Source: Vibrio maerlii
GTDB taxonomy: Bacteria > Pseudomonadota > Gammaproteobacteria > Enterobacterales > Vibrionaceae
Assembly (NCBI RefSeq): GCF_003415655.1
Contig: NZ_QRHC01000003.1
Coordinates: 61,472 to 125,471, forward strand
Length of the DNA: 64,000 nucleotides
Reading direction: 5' to 3'
The notes beneath the pieces are model-generated. The model made no database searches. It had not been told where the DNA came from and saw only the letters and a list, made by a program, of their open reading frames with translations. Below are positions 36,318-46,799 of this stretch, piece after piece; position 1 is the stretch's first letter, and each line of letters starts with the position of its first letter. The translations under genes and the position numbers were made by a program.

Positions 36318-39269
36318 ATGAAAAGAATGTTAATTAACGCAACTCAAAAAGAAGAGTTGCGTGTTGCTTTGGTTGACGGCCAAAAGCTTTTCGATCTTGA
36401 TATCGAAAGCCCAGGTCACGAGTCAAAGAAAGCAAATATCTACAAAGGACGTATCACCCGTATCGAACCAAGCTTAGAAGCGGCGTTCGTTGATTACGGC
36501 GCAGAGCGTCACGGTTTCCTCCCTCTTAAAGAAATTGCCCGCGAATATTTCCCTGAAGGATACACATATCAAGGCCGTCCTAGCATTAAAGAAGTGCTAA
36601 CTGAAGGTCAAGAAGTGATCATCCAAGTAGAGAAAGAAGAGCGTGGTAACAAGGGCGCAGCTCTTACAACTTTCATTTCTTTGGCTGGTAGCTACCTAGT
36701 ATTGATGCCTAACAACCCACGAGCTGGCGGTATTTCCCGCCGTATCGAAGGTGACGAGCGTACTCAACTAAAAGCAGCTCTAAGCACGCTTGAACTGCCA
36801 CAAAGTATGGGCCTAATCGTTCGTACCGCTGGTGTTGGTAAAAGCGCTGAAGAACTCGAGTGGGATTTAAACGTACTTCTAAACCACTGGGGTGCAATCA
36901 AACAAGCTTCAGATTCAAACGAAGCTCCGTTTTTGATCCACCAAGAAAGTAACGTAATCGTGCGTGCGATTCGTGACTATTTACGTCGCGATATCGGTGA
37001 AATCCTAATTGATAGCAACACTATATACGAGCGTGCTCTTCAGCACATTCAGCTTGTACGTCCTGACTTCGTTAACCGTGTTAAGAAGTACGAAGGCGAA
37101 GTGCCGCTATTCAGTCATTACCAAATCGAAAGCCAAATTGAATCAGCATTCCAACGTGAAGTTCGTCTTCCATCTGGTGGTTCAATTGTAATCGACCCAA
37201 CAGAAGCACTGACTTCTATCGATATCAACTCAGCTCGCGCTACGAAAGGCGGTGATATCGAGGAAACAGCACTCAACACTAACCTAGAAGCAGCCGATGA
37301 GATCGCTCGTCAACTGCGTCTGCGTGACCTAGGTGGTCTAGTGGTTATCGACTTTATCGATATGACACCAGTTCGCCACCAGCGTGAAGTAGAAAACCGT
37401 CTGCGTGATGCCGTTCGTCTCGATCGTGCCCGTGTTCAGATTGGTCGTATCTCTCGCTTTGGTCTACTAGAAATGTCTCGCCAACGCCTGAGCCCATCTC
37501 TGGCGGAAGCTAGCCACCACATCTGTCCTCGCTGTACTGGTACTGGTGTGGTTCGGGACAACGAATCTCTAGCTCTTTCTGTTCTTCGACTGATTGAAGA
37601 AGAAGCACTAAAAGACAATACAGCTCAAGTGTTAGCTGTTGTTCCTGTGCCAATCGCTTCATACCTACTGAACGAAAAGCGTCGCTCAGTAAACCACATT
37701 GAGAAGAACCAAGAAGTTAAGATCACGGTAGTTCCTAACTCTGATATGGAAACACCACACTTCGAAGTGATTCGTGTTCGTGAAGGTGAAGAATTCGACC
37801 TACTTTCTTACCTACTTCCTAAGAAGCTTGATGCTCTTAAAGAAGCAGAGAGCAAAGAGAGCGAAACAGAAGCTAAGCCGAAGAAGATTGAACAGCCTGT
37901 ATTACAAGGTTTTGCAGCGCCAAGCCAAGCTCCGGCTCCGAAACCAGCTCCAGCAGCCTCTACAGCACCGGCTCCAGTAGCAGAAGCTAAGACTGAACAA
38001 AAACCTGGTCTAGTTGCTCGTTTCTTCAAAGCTATCGCTAACCTATTCTCAGCCCCAGAAGAAGCAGAGAAAGTCGAAGAGAAGAAAGAAGAAGAGAAGC
38101 CTAAGTCTAACCGCCAAGGTCAGCGCCAACGTCGTGATCGTAACGATCGTCGCCGTAACAACCGTAATGGTAACCGTGATGACCGTCGTAAGCGTAAGCC
38201 TACGAAAGAGCAAGACGAGCGTAACGCTGAAGCAACTGACAACCAAAACCGTCAAGAGCGTAAGCCTAAGCAAGATCGTCGCAAACCTCGCAACGAGCGT
38301 AATGACAACCGTCAGAACAAGCTTGCTGAACAAGGTCAACAACTTGCTGCAGAAGCTTCTAGCGAAAACAAGCAAGAAGAGAAAACAGCTCAAGTTAAGC
38401 AACGCCGTCAGCGTCGTCAGCTTCAAAAACAAGTTCGCCTGAAAGATCAAAACAAGGCTGAGCAAAAGAAAGCTGAAAAAGCGCAAGCTAAGCAAGAAGA
38501 GAAAGCCGTAGAGCCAGTATCAGAAGCTAAAGCAAGCCAAGAAACGCAACAAGAAGAGCCGAAACAACGCCGCAATCGTCGTTCACCACGTCACCTACGT
38601 GCAAGTGGTCAACGTCGTCGTCGTGGTCGCGATCGTCGTCCTAACCCATTCCGCCTGCGTGCAGGTGGTGTAGCGTCTCCAGAGATGGCGATGGGTAAAG
38701 TGATGCCTCGTTATGACCTAGCTAAGCCGAAGCGTGACAACCGCAAACCGAAGAAAGCCGAACAGAAAGATATCGTTCTACTAGGTGGTGTAGCATGTCC
38801 TGAAGCAGCAATGGGTAAAGTAATTATTGTTAAACAACCAGAAGTGAAAGCACCGATTGTTGAAGAACAAGTAATCGCTCCAGTTGAAGCTACTGTTGAA
38901 CAAACTCCTGCGGTTGAAACTAAGGTCGAAGCACCAGTTGTGGAGCCTGTAGTAGAAGTCACTGAAGCACCTCAACAAGAAGTCGTTGAAGCAGTTGTAG
39001 AAGAGACGCCTGTCGCAGAAGCTCCTGTTGTTGAAGAAGCTCCAGTAACCGCTGCACCGGTTGCAAATGAACCAGCTTCTCAGCCAGCAGTACAGACTTT
39101 CAAAGGTCATGCCTCTTCAACGATGGCAAGTGCACCTGGCCCTCAAGAACTTAAAGAGATTGAGGTCGTTGCCGCTGCATTCCGTGAAGAGCGCTATGTT
39201 GCAAAAGGTGCTGGTAGCCAAGTGGCAACCAACCAAGCAACAGCAGGAATGACGAAGCCAAACTTCTAA
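36318..39269 (+). CDS. rne: Ribonuclease E
   Basis: 983 residues. The N-terminal catalytic half (about 1-510) contains an S1 domain (about 37-120), the DNase I-like site with Asp in SIDINS (about 303) and IDFID (about 345), and the Zn-link CPRCTGTG (about 403-410). A membrane-targeting amphipathic helix ([13 protein letters not shown], about 564-576) follows. The rest is a disordered Arg-rich and Glu/Pro/Val-rich scaffold for RhlB, enolase and PNPase. The end (EEALKE-like [12 protein letters not shown]...) probably binds PNPase. It is the core of the RNA degradosome on the inner membrane. A terminator follows at 39292. Confidence 0.96.
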   Translation: MKRMLINATQKEELRVALVDGQKLFDLDIESPGHESKKANIYKGRITRIEPSLEAAFVDYGAERHGFLPLKEIAREYFPEGYTYQGRPSIKEVLTEGQEVIIQVEKEERGNKGAALTTFISLAGSYLVLMPNNPRAGGISRRIEGDERTQLKAALSTLELPQSMGLIVRTAGVGKSAEELEWDLNVLLNHWGAIKQASDSNEAPFLIHQESNVIVRAIRDYLRRDIGEILIDSNTIYERALQHIQLVRPDFVNRVKKYEGEVPLFSHYQIESQIESAFQREVRLPSGGSIVIDPTEALTSIDINSARATKGGDIEETALNTNLEAADEIARQLRLRDLGGLVVIDFIDMTPVRHQREVENRLRDAVRLDRARVQIGRISRFGLLEMSRQRLSPSLAEASHHICPRCTGTGVVRDNESLALSVLRLIEEEALKDNTAQVLAVVPVPIASYLLNEKRRSVNHIEKNQEVKITVVPNSDMETPHFEVIRVREGEEFDLLSYLLPKKLDALKEAESKESETEAKPKKIEQPVLQGFAAPSQAPAPKPAPAASTAPAPVAEAKTEQKPGLVARFFKAIANLFSAPEEAEKVEEKKEEEKPKSNRQGQRQRRDRNDRRRNNRNGNRDDRRKRKPTKEQDERNAEATDNQNRQERKPKQDRRKPRNERNDNRQNKLAEQGQQLAAEASSENKQEEKTAQVKQRRQRRQLQKQVRLKDQNKAEQKKAEKAQAKQEEKAVEPVSEAKASQETQQEEPKQRRNRRSPRHLRASGQRRRRGRDRRPNPFRLRAGGVASPEMAMGKVMPRYDLAKPKRDNRKPKKAEQKDIVLLGGVACPEAAMGKVIIVKQPEVKAPIVEEQVIAPVEATVEQTPAVETKVEAPVVEPVVEVTEAPQQEVVEAVVEETPVAEAPVVEEAPVTAAPVANEPASQPAVQTFKGHASSTMASAPGPQELKEIEVVAAAFREERYVAKGAGSQVATNQATAGMTKPNF

Positions 39270-39291
39270 ATCGTATAAACGATTGATATCC

Positions 39292-39319
39292 AAAGGGGTT
39301 GCGTTAGCAACCCCTTTTT
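39292..39319 (+). terminator. rne terminator
   Basis: AAAGGGGTTGC-GTTA-GCAACCCCTTT, an 11-bp stem followed by a T run, 23 bases after the stop. Confidence 0.92.
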
Positions 39320-39542
39320 GCATTTACAATTTACCGAACAAACTTTAATTCCACTTAAATAGAAATGAAGACATTCTAATCAGCTTCATTCTTGAACTTT
39401 GTCACACTTTTCTGTAGCATTCCGCCGACTAATATTTCGAAGCCTAGTTATTTAATCGGCAGCTCTTTTCCATCGCATTTTGCTTTGCTCGCTTAACAGC
39501 TTTGTTTCGACCCTAAATCACTGACAACTATACTGAGCAAAC

Positions 39543-41090
39543 ATGTTCGAATTTCCTCAATTTTCTAAGCACTCTGTAAAAAATGACGTGCTTTCTGGTC
39601 TTACAGTTGCGCTTGCACTGGTACCAGAAGCAGTAGCATTCGCATTCGTTGCAGGCGTAGACCCAATGGTTGGTCTATACGCAGCATTCATCGTAGGTTT
39701 AATCACTTCTATCTTTGGTGGCCGCCCAGGCATGATCTCTGGTGCGACAGGCGCAATGGCAGTTGTAATGGTTAGCCTAGTTGCTGAGCACGGTGTTCAA
39801 TACCTATTTGCAGCCATCTTATTGGCAGGTATTCTTCAGATCGCAGCAGGTATCTTTAAGCTCGGTAAGTTTATCCGTATCGTTCCACACCCTGTGATGA
39901 TCGGTTTTGTAAACGGTCTTGCTATCGTGATCTTCCTTGCTCAGTTAGGCCAGTTCAAAGCACCAGATATGACAGGTGCGTTGACGTGGCTACCTCAAGG
40001 CCAAATGATGCTGATGCTGGGACTCGTTGCGCTAACGATGGCGATCATTCACTTCTTGCCTAAGTTCACGACGGCTGTGCCTTCTTCTCTTGTTGCTATC
40101 GTTACCGTTACCGCTCTTGTAGTTGGTTTGGATCTCGAGACTCGTACAGTTGTAGACTTCCTGCGTACTATGTCTGGTGACGACGCTGCAACACTTGCGG
40201 GCTCACTACCAACATTCTCTATTCCTGCCGTTCCTTTTAACCTTGAGACGCTATACATCATCCTGCCTTACGCAGTGATCCTTGCGGCAATCGGTCTAAT
40301 CGAATCACTGCTTACTTTGACGGTACTTGATGAGATGACAAATACTCGTGGTCAATCTAACCGTGAGTGTGTTGGTCAAGGTATGGCGAACGTAACTTGT
40401 TCTGTATTCGGTGCAATGGGTGGTTGTGCGATGATTGGTCAATCAATGATCAACGTAAATTCTGGTGGTCGTGGTCGTCTATCAGGCATCGTTGCAGCGG
40501 TAGCCCTACTGATATTTATCCTGTTTGCTTCGTCTCTTATTGAGATGATTCCACTTGCAGCCCTTGTTGGTGTTATGTTCATGGTGGTTATCGGTACATT
40601 TGAATGGGCAACGTTCAAACTGGCTCGCCGTGTACCTAAACAAGACTTCTTCGTTATTGTGCTAGTAACAGTAGTAACGGTTATGACTGACCTTGCTGTT
40701 GCTGTATTTGTCGGTGTTATCGCATCTGCTCTTATGTTTGCATGGCAACACGCTAAGCACATCTACGCTGACACGTGCATCAACGAAAAAGGCTCTAAAG
40801 AGTACAAGATCAACGGCCCTATCTTCTTCGGTTCGACAGCAAATTTCCTCGAGCTATTTGATGCGCCGAATGATCCTCAAGATATTATCGTTGATTTCGC
40901 GAACTCTCGTGTAACAGACCACTCTGCAATTGAAGCGATTGATACTATTGCTGAGCGTTACTCTGCACTAGGTAAAACCTTGCACTTACGTCACTTAAGC
41001 CAAGACTGTGTGAAGACACTTCACAAAGCAGGTAACTTGGTAGAAGTGAATGATGTAGAAGACCCTATCTACAAGGTTATGTCTCAGTAA
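39543..41090 (+). CDS. SulP family anion transporter
   Basis: 515 residues. About 11-14 membrane segments (1-400) include the SulP signature region [24 protein letters not shown] (split across about 45-70) and [11 protein letters not shown]-terminal cytoplasmic STAS domain (about 405-510) follows. SulP proteins import sulfate, bicarbonate or dicarboxylates; substrate cannot be read from the sequence. There is no adjacent carbonic anhydrase or sulfate-assimilation gene. It is monocistronic with a terminator at 41120-41146. Confidence 0.9.
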   Translation: MFEFPQFSKHSVKNDVLSGLTVALALVPEAVAFAFVAGVDPMVGLYAAFIVGLITSIFGGRPGMISGATGAMAVVMVSLVAEHGVQYLFAAILLAGILQIAAGIFKLGKFIRIVPHPVMIGFVNGLAIVIFLAQLGQFKAPDMTGALTWLPQGQMMLMLGLVALTMAIIHFLPKFTTAVPSSLVAIVTVTALVVGLDLETRTVVDFLRTMSGDDAATLAGSLPTFSIPAVPFNLETLYIILPYAVILAAIGLIESLLTLTVLDEMTNTRGQSNRECVGQGMANVTCSVFGAMGGCAMIGQSMINVNSGGRGRLSGIVAAVALLIFILFASSLIEMIPLAALVGVMFMVVIGTFEWATFKLARRVPKQDFFVIVLVTVVTVMTDLAVAVFVGVIASALMFAWQHAKHIYADTCINEKGSKEYKINGPIFFGSTANFLELFDAPNDPQDIIVDFANSRVTDHSAIEAIDTIAERYSALGKTLHLRHLSQDCVKTLHKAGNLVEVNDVEDPIYKVMSQ

Positions 41091-41119
41091 GACTTCTATG
41101 CTTTCTGCATAAATAATCA

Positions 41120-41150
41120 AACGCCCAGTCATTTTGATTGGGCGTTCTTG
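41120..41150 (+). terminator. Terminator after the SulP gene
   Basis: AACGCCCAGTCA/TGATTGGGCGTT, a 12-bp stem (one G-T pair) with loop TTT, followed by TCTTG only. Well placed though the T tract is short. Confidence 0.75.
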
Positions 41151-41398
41151 TATCTACTCATCACATGAGTGAGCATTAATTGATTTTGCCATCCAACCAA
41201 ACCATATATCATTCCTATATAGGTCATCCCTCCTCAAATCCGTAACCAAACAGAACACATCAACCATTTAATTAGTCACATTAAGTGAATAAAACCTCAA
41301 AAAAGGCTTGTGTCAGCTTATTTTGGCGATATAATCACTAATATTGAAAACTTATGCAGTTTTATTGAATTTATATATCACCATTAAGAGGTAATAAC

Positions 41399-42772
41399 AT
41401 GAGTGATACAGTTCTTAGCCAACAGAATTATAAGAACAAAAAGAATGTTCTGATGTTTGCAGTTCCATCATTGCTTGGTCTGTTCTTTTTCCTTGCACCA
41501 CTGACCATCGACGGAAACTTCACCTTCCCATTAGCACTAATGGCAAAAGGGGCAAAAGCCGTATTAGGCGATGCGATTTTGCCAACGGTGACTGGTGTGA
41601 TTTGCTTTTCTGCAATCGCGTCCATCATCGCAAGTCTTGTTAAGCCAGCATTTGTAATTAACTCCCCTTTAATGACAAGACTTTTCCTTTTAACACCAAC
41701 CTGGTTAGTTATTCGTACACTTGGTGCGGTGTTTACAGTTATGGCTCTAAACCAAATCGGTCCAGAATTAATATGGAATGGTAATACAGGAGGTTTGGTT
41801 CTGAACGACCTTCTACCATCGCTTCTCGTTACCTTCTTTTTAGCTGGTCTATTACTGCCATTGCTTCTCAACTTTGGGCTTTTAGAGCTGTTAGGTACAT
41901 TGCTAAGTAAACTGATGCGACCTCTGTTCCGACTACCAGGCCGCGCAGCTATCGACTGTGTGTCTTCTTGGTTAGGTGATGGCACCGTTGGGGTAATCTT
42001 AACGAGTAAGCAATACGAAGATAAGAAGTACACAGCACGTGAAGCAGCGGTTGTCGCAACGATGTTCTCTCCTGTTGGCATCTCTTTCTCGCTTGTGGTT
42101 CTAACCCAAGTTGGCCTTGAGAACTACTTTGTTCCTTTCTACTTCGCTATTTGTCTTTCTGGTGTTGTGGCTGCAATGGTTATTCAGTTCTTACCACCAC
42201 TGTCTTTCAAAAAAGACGTTTACATTGATGGTTCTGCGCCAAACAGAGATGATGAACTGGTTCCAGAAGGAAAAACAACGTTAGGTTACGGGTTAGACTT
42301 GGCGCTTGAGCGTGCTGATAAAGTAAAGAGCCTTGGCTCTGTGGCTAAAGAAGGCCTTGGAAACGCGCTAGACATGGTTATCGGTGTTTTGCCTGTGGTT
42401 ATGGCTATCGGTACTATGGGCCTTGTCGTAGCAGAAGGTACACCAATCTTCTCACTATTGGGCGCACCATTTGTTCCATTGTTAGAAATGCTAAACGTAC
42501 CTGAGGCTGCAGCAGCTGCAGAAACCATGCTAGTAGGCTTCACTGATATGTACGTCCCTTCTATCATCGCGGCATCTACGGTAAACAGCGAACTGACACG
42601 CTTTGTTATTGCAGCACTGTCGGTAACGCAGCTTATCTTCATGTCGGAAACAGGCTCAGTCATCCTGAGCAGTAAGGTGCCAATTAACTTCTTTGAGCTA
42701 GTAGGCATCTTCCTTCTGAGAACGCTAGTCACACTACCAATTATCGTTCTTGTTGCTCATGCATTCTTCTAA
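41399..42772 (+). CDS. YjiH family membrane protein (nucleoside-recognition GATE domain)
   Basis: 457 residues with about 10 membrane segments. The GATE-type motif region SSWLGDGTVGVILTSKQYEDKKYTAREAAVV (spread over about 183-213) and MLVGFTDMYVPSIIA near 378-392 identify the YjiH family. Proteins of this kind are predicted transporters, with substrate not established. A gap of 250 bases upstream holds a possible promoter. The hairpin 42787-42816 separates it from the convergent regulator gene. Confidence 0.85.
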   Translation: MSDTVLSQQNYKNKKNVLMFAVPSLLGLFFFLAPLTIDGNFTFPLALMAKGAKAVLGDAILPTVTGVICFSAIASIIASLVKPAFVINSPLMTRLFLLTPTWLVIRTLGAVFTVMALNQIGPELIWNGNTGGLVLNDLLPSLLVTFFLAGLLLPLLLNFGLLELLGTLLSKLMRPLFRLPGRAAIDCVSSWLGDGTVGVILTSKQYEDKKYTAREAAVVATMFSPVGISFSLVVLTQVGLENYFVPFYFAICLSGVVAAMVIQFLPPLSFKKDVYIDGSAPNRDDELVPEGKTTLGYGLDLALERADKVKSLGSVAKEGLGNALDMVIGVLPVVMAIGTMGLVVAEGTPIFSLLGAPFVPLLEMLNVPEAAAAAETMLVGFTDMYVPSIIAASTVNSELTRFVIAALSVTQLIFMSETGSVILSSKVPINFFELVGIFLLRTLVTLPIIVLVAHAFF

Positions 42773-42786
42773 AAACTAAAGCTGTC

Positions 42787-42816
42787 AAACACCGTGCTCC
42801 AATAGCGCGGTGTTTT
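42787..42816. terminator. Bidirectional terminator between yjiH-like and cupin-HTH genes
   Basis: AAACACCG/CGGTGTTT arms with inner GC pairing around AATA, followed by TTT on the plus strand and overlapping the end of the convergent gene. Confidence 0.75.
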
Positions 42817-43354
42817 ACTTTGGATAGCTGACAATATTTTGGAAGATTGCTGAACTTGATACCGCTTCATATCCATGTGGCTGGTCACTGTAAAAACGCA
42901 CACTCTCCCCCGCTTCCAACTCATGCCACTGGTTATCAAATAATACTCTCAAACGGCCACTCAGTACGTGAACATGCTCAATAACACCCACGCTGTGAGG
43001 TGTAGAAAGCTGTTGATGGTATTCTGACAATGAAATCTCAAACACTTCAATTCCAGTATCAGATTGATATGGAAACAACGTTTTCACTGCCATACGAGCA
43101 TCGTCCGGAAACACTCGTTCTTTAGATTGAAGATCCGGCTTGGTAGCAAAGAACGCTGAAAAAGAGCTTCCGAGTCCACTCGCGATCTTCCACAACGTTG
43201 CTATCGTTGGGCTTGATTCTTCTCTCTCGATCTGTCCCAACATAGCCTTCGACACGCCTGTCAGCTTAGCGGTTGCATCTAGACTCAGTCCCTGCCTAGT
43301 TCGCTCTTCCTTCAAACGCTTTGCTATTTCAGATTTAAATATTGAATCGTTCAT
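42815..43354 (-). CDS. XRE-family regulator with cupin sensor domain
   Basis: 179 residues. The N-terminal helix-turn-helix (about 8-63) contains SLDATAKLTGVSKAMLGQIE. The C-terminal cupin (about 108-178) has the HVHVLSGRLRVL and RFYSDQPHGYEA strands typical of ligand-binding sensor cupins. Such regulators usually repress an adjacent metabolic or transport gene. It is divergent from benE, and the shared 75-base intergenic region carries two matching palindromes, so it most likely controls benE and itself. The inducer is unknown; aromatic acids are a guess from benE. Confidence 0.88.
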   Translation of the reverse strand: MNDSIFKSEIAKRLKEERTRQGLSLDATAKLTGVSKAMLGQIEREESSPTIATLWKIASGLGSSFSAFFATKPDLQSKERVFPDDARMAVKTLFPYQSDTGIEVFEISLSEYHQQLSTPHSVGVIEHVHVLSGRLRVLFDNQWHELEAGESVRFYSDQPHGYEAVSSSAIFQNIVSYPK

Positions 43355-43365
43355 TATTTATCCTG

Positions 43366-43417
43366 TTGTGCGCTATAGCGCACAATGCTATTGTTGCTTG
43401 TACGTTATAGCGCACAA
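43366..43417. promoter_or_regulatory. Paired palindromic operator in the regulator/benE intergenic region
   Basis: Site 1 (43366-43385) is a perfect 20-bp palindrome, half-site TTGTGCGCTA. Site 2 (43398-43417) is the same sequence with two changes in its left half. Centres are 32 bp apart, about three helical turns, so two regulator dimers could sit on one DNA face. Both lie between the divergent start codons. Confidence 0.85.
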
Positions 43418-43429
43418 GAGTCACTTTAC

Positions 43430-44608
43430 ATGAAAATCGAGACAGCCACGAATCAAAGGTTATCTACCTTGAGCCACATCACTGCAGGTTTCAGCGCTGT
43501 ATTGGTTGGATACACGAGTTCGGTAGTGATTATCATGCAAGCGGCGACGTCAGCTGGCGCATCAGCTAGTCAAATAGAGAGTTGGTTGTTGGCCTTAGGG
43601 TTAGCAATGGGGCTTACCTCAATTCTTTTTTCTTGGTATTACAAGACTCCGATTCTTACTGCTTGGTCAACGCCAGGAGCGGCAATATTAGTGAGTTCGG
43701 CGAGTCAGTACGACCTACCTGTCGTCATAGGTTCTTTCGTTTTTTCCGGCTTACTGATCGTAATTACTGGATTAATCACCCCATTATCCAAGTTTCTACA
43801 ACGAATACCCACGCCACTCGCAACAGCAATGCTTGGGGCGATTTTACTCCCGTTTTGTGTTGACGCTTTCCAGCCCGTTATGTCCATGCCAATCGCCTTT
43901 TTTGCCATGTTTATAGCTTATGTCATTACCAAGCGACACTATGCGAAATACACAATGCTAACGCTTTTGGCTATTGGTGGTATTTGTGCTTATTTCTTGG
44001 GTGACAACTCGAGCTTGGCAACCGAGCTAACTATAGCTAAACCTATTTGGATAACCCCAAAACTAGAGCTCACAGCACTACTGAATATTTCAGTTCCACT
44101 CTATCTCGTCACCATGTTGTCACAGAATTTACCCGGTATTGCGATGATGAAGAGCTACCACTATTCGGTCCCTGTGAAGTCAGTACTAATGGGTACGGGC
44201 GTAACCAATGTTTTAGCGGCCCCTTTCGGTGGATTCAGTGTTAACCTCGCCGCTATTTCTGCGGCAATCTGTATGAATGAAGAGGTCGACGAAGATATAT
44301 CCCAAAGATACAAAGCGGTGTTATGGGCAGGACTTTTCTACATATTCGCAGGATTGTTGGCCACCTCTGTTGTAGCAGTATTTATCTCTTTTCCTAAAGA
44401 GATCACACACATGCTCGCTGGGTTTGCCTTGTTGGGTACCCTACTTATGTGCTTGCAATCTGCGTTCAATAACGAACAGTTTCGAGAAGCAGCACTGATT
44501 ACCTTCTTAGTTACCATTTCTGGAATCACGTTTGTCGGTATTGGTTCAACACTATGGGGCCTCATTGCTGGTTGGTTCTTTTACCAGCTAACAAAAAAAG
44601 AAACCTAA
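43430..44608 (+). CDS. benE: BenE family transporter (benzoate/H+ symporter family)
   Basis: 392 residues, about 11-12 membrane segments. Family signatures are AWSTPGAAIL (about 76-85) and APFGGFSVNLAAISAAIC (about 263-280), which match BenE closely. These proteins are thought to import benzoate-like aromatic acids with protons. The ATG at 43430 fits the homologous start; the open frame extends upstream through the operator. Only a weak AAGAG lies upstream. No aromatic-degradation gene is nearby, so the true substrate is open. The divergent cupin-HTH protein is the likely regulator. Confidence 0.88.
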   Translation: MKIETATNQRLSTLSHITAGFSAVLVGYTSSVVIIMQAATSAGASASQIESWLLALGLAMGLTSILFSWYYKTPILTAWSTPGAAILVSSASQYDLPVVIGSFVFSGLLIVITGLITPLSKFLQRIPTPLATAMLGAILLPFCVDAFQPVMSMPIAFFAMFIAYVITKRHYAKYTMLTLLAIGGICAYFLGDNSSLATELTIAKPIWITPKLELTALLNISVPLYLVTMLSQNLPGIAMMKSYHYSVPVKSVLMGTGVTNVLAAPFGGFSVNLAAISAAICMNEEVDEDISQRYKAVLWAGLFYIFAGLLATSVVAVFISFPKEITHMLAGFALLGTLLMCLQSAFNNEQFREAALITFLVTISGITFVGIGSTLWGLIAGWFFYQLTKKET

Positions 44609-44749
44609 CTTTCCTAGCAGTTATCTATTGATAAGCTATTGTTTTAGATAATAGTTCAAAGCAAGCCTACTGTTTAGTAACAGTAATCGTTGAGTAGAAC
44701 GAACTATCGAAAATGCAGGCATGTTAGATGGCTACAACAAGGAACTGTG

Positions 44750-46543
44750 ATGACTTCTGAAATCATATCACTCACACTGGCAGGTATCGGTGTACTCGGA
44801 CTATTTTGTCAGTGGGTGGCGTGGCAATTTAAACTTCCCGCGATACTCTTCCTACTCATCGCTGGATTACTGATTGGCCCGATATTCGGCGTCATTCGCC
44901 CACAAGATACGCTTGGCGATCTTTACTTTCCTTTCATTTCTCTCGCAGTTGCCGTCATCCTTTTTGAAGGCAGTCTCACCCTCAACTTCAAACAGATTAA
45001 GGGAATCAGTAAAAGCGTATGGAGCATAGTGACTATTGGCGCGATAGTCTCTTGGGCGATCACTTCAACTGCCACGCACTACCTATTGGGCTTTGATTGG
45101 ACACTTTCTTTACTATTTGGTAGCTTGACTGTAGTAACCGGACCGACTGTTATAGTTCCTCTTTTAAGAACGGTTAGACCAAGTACTAAGCTGTCTAACA
45201 TACTCCGCTGGGAAGGGATTTTAATCGACCCATTAGGCGCTTTGTTTGTTGTAATGGTCTATGAATTTATCGTTTCGCAGAGCCAAGTTCATAGCCTTGT
45301 CGTATTTGGGTTAATACTACTGATCGGATTTTCGTTGGGTATCGCGGCGGGTGTATTAGTTGCAACCATGATGCGAAGACATTGGCTACCGGAATACCTA
45401 CAACCTTTCGCAGTATTAGTCATATTGCTCGGCGTGTTTGCCGGCTCAAACTATCTCGAACACGAATCTGGCCTACTCACCGTCACCGTAATGGGTGTGT
45501 GGTTGGCGAATGCGAAGGGGGTGAATATTAGTCATATCCTCCACTTCAAAGAGAACCTCACAATACTCTTCATCTCCGGGCTCTTTATTCTGCTCGCTGC
45601 CAGAGTCGAACTTGATGATTTCGAACAACTTGGGCTCTCCGCCATTGCCTTGTTTGTGGTCATCCAATTGATATCGCGTCCAGCATCTATCTTCCTCTCA
45701 ACGTTGAAAAGCAACCTCGACTTCAAAGAGAAAGCTTTTCTAGCATGGGTAGCTCCGCGAGGCATAGTTGCAGCCGCTGTTTCATCACTGTTTGCCATTA
45801 AGTTAACTAACATCAATATCGACCAAGCTAACCTGCTTGTTCCCCTCATTTTCATGGTCATTATTGGTACTGTGGTTTTACAAAGTGCAACTGCGCGTCC
45901 AGTCGCTGGACTATTAGGTGTTGCTGAACCTTCACCTAGAGGTTTCTTATTAGTTGGCGCTAATGATGTGGCTCGCACCATTGGTAAGGCCTTACGAACC
46001 TACGATTGCCGAGTGTTAATGTCAGACACTAACTGGGATTATGTCAGTAAGGCACGTATGGCAGGGTTTGATAGTTATTACGGCAACCCGACATCGAGTC
46101 ACGCCGACGAGCATCTTGACCTTATTGGGATTGGTCAGGTTCTGTCCGTCACTCCCGACCAACATCTTAACTCAGTAGCTGGCGTTCACTTTTCGCATGA
46201 ATTCGGCCACAGAAAGGTCTTTAGTCTTCAGGATAGAAAGAACCAAGACTCACTCGACAAGCTTTCGCACAATGAAGAGCACGCATACTCACTCTTACTC
46301 GGCGGAAACATCAGTTACAAGAAGATGGCGAGCCTGATCAGTCAAGGTGCCGATATTAAACACACCAAGATCAGTGACAACTTCACTTTCGAAGATTATC
46401 AAGCACAGTATCAATCTTCGACCGTTGTGCCCCTCTTTATAGTGAGTGCAACACAACGTATTCATCTTATTACTCAACCGAGTAACGTTAAGCCTGAAAG
46501 TGGAGAGATCATGGTGGCGTTGATTAAGGATGGTTCTGAGTGA
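44750..46543 (+). CDS. CPA1-type cation:proton antiporter with C-terminal nucleotide-binding-like domain
   Basis: 597 residues. The N-terminal part (about 1-400) has 12-13 membrane segments of the NhaP/CPA1 type (LLIAGLLIGPIFG, GPTVIVPLLR, EGILIDPLGAL, WVAPRGIVAAAV). The C-terminal cytoplasmic part (about 405-597) starts GFLLVGANDVARTIGKAL, a TrkA-N-like Rossmann fold. It probably exchanges Na+ or K+ for H+ under ligand control. The ATG at 44750 has AAGGA 9 bases upstream; the 20 codons before it in frame do not look like protein. It is a single gene. Confidence 0.88.
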   Translation: MTSEIISLTLAGIGVLGLFCQWVAWQFKLPAILFLLIAGLLIGPIFGVIRPQDTLGDLYFPFISLAVAVILFEGSLTLNFKQIKGISKSVWSIVTIGAIVSWAITSTATHYLLGFDWTLSLLFGSLTVVTGPTVIVPLLRTVRPSTKLSNILRWEGILIDPLGALFVVMVYEFIVSQSQVHSLVVFGLILLIGFSLGIAAGVLVATMMRRHWLPEYLQPFAVLVILLGVFAGSNYLEHESGLLTVTVMGVWLANAKGVNISHILHFKENLTILFISGLFILLAARVELDDFEQLGLSAIALFVVIQLISRPASIFLSTLKSNLDFKEKAFLAWVAPRGIVAAAVSSLFAIKLTNINIDQANLLVPLIFMVIIGTVVLQSATARPVAGLLGVAEPSPRGFLLVGANDVARTIGKALRTYDCRVLMSDTNWDYVSKARMAGFDSYYGNPTSSHADEHLDLIGIGQVLSVTPDQHLNSVAGVHFSHEFGHRKVFSLQDRKNQDSLDKLSHNEEHAYSLLLGGNISYKKMASLISQGADIKHTKISDNFTFEDYQAQYQSSTVVPLFIVSATQRIHLITQPSNVKPESGEIMVALIKDGSE

Positions 46544-46799
46544 ATGAATTTGAAGAGTAAGTGCATACAGAAACCACTCATTAATAACCTTGCCCAATCA
46601 ATTGCAAGCATCTGATAAATATAATAATACCTTTATTTAAACGGTAATATTCTGCAACACTAATCATCACAATTTCTGCTCAAAAAGAGACCAGAACAAA
46701 GCATGTAAAGAGCTTGTTGATCTAGGTTAATTTTTAACCTCACTGTTAGTCATAAAATTTCTATTGCTCAAACAAAAAAATCAAAAATAGGATAGAAGT

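Noticed and set aside
38049..38495. Long antisense open frame within rne
   Set aside because: It is a mirror of the Arg/Glu-rich scaffold codons and has a Leu/Val-only composition with no ribosome site.
41428..42081. 217-codon frame antisense to the YjiH-like gene
   Set aside because: The plus-strand frame encodes a clear membrane-protein family; the antisense product is low-complexity and has no start signal.
45532..45981. 149-codon frame antisense to the antiporter
   Set aside because: Shadow of the antiporter reading frame; no ribosome site or recognisable domain.
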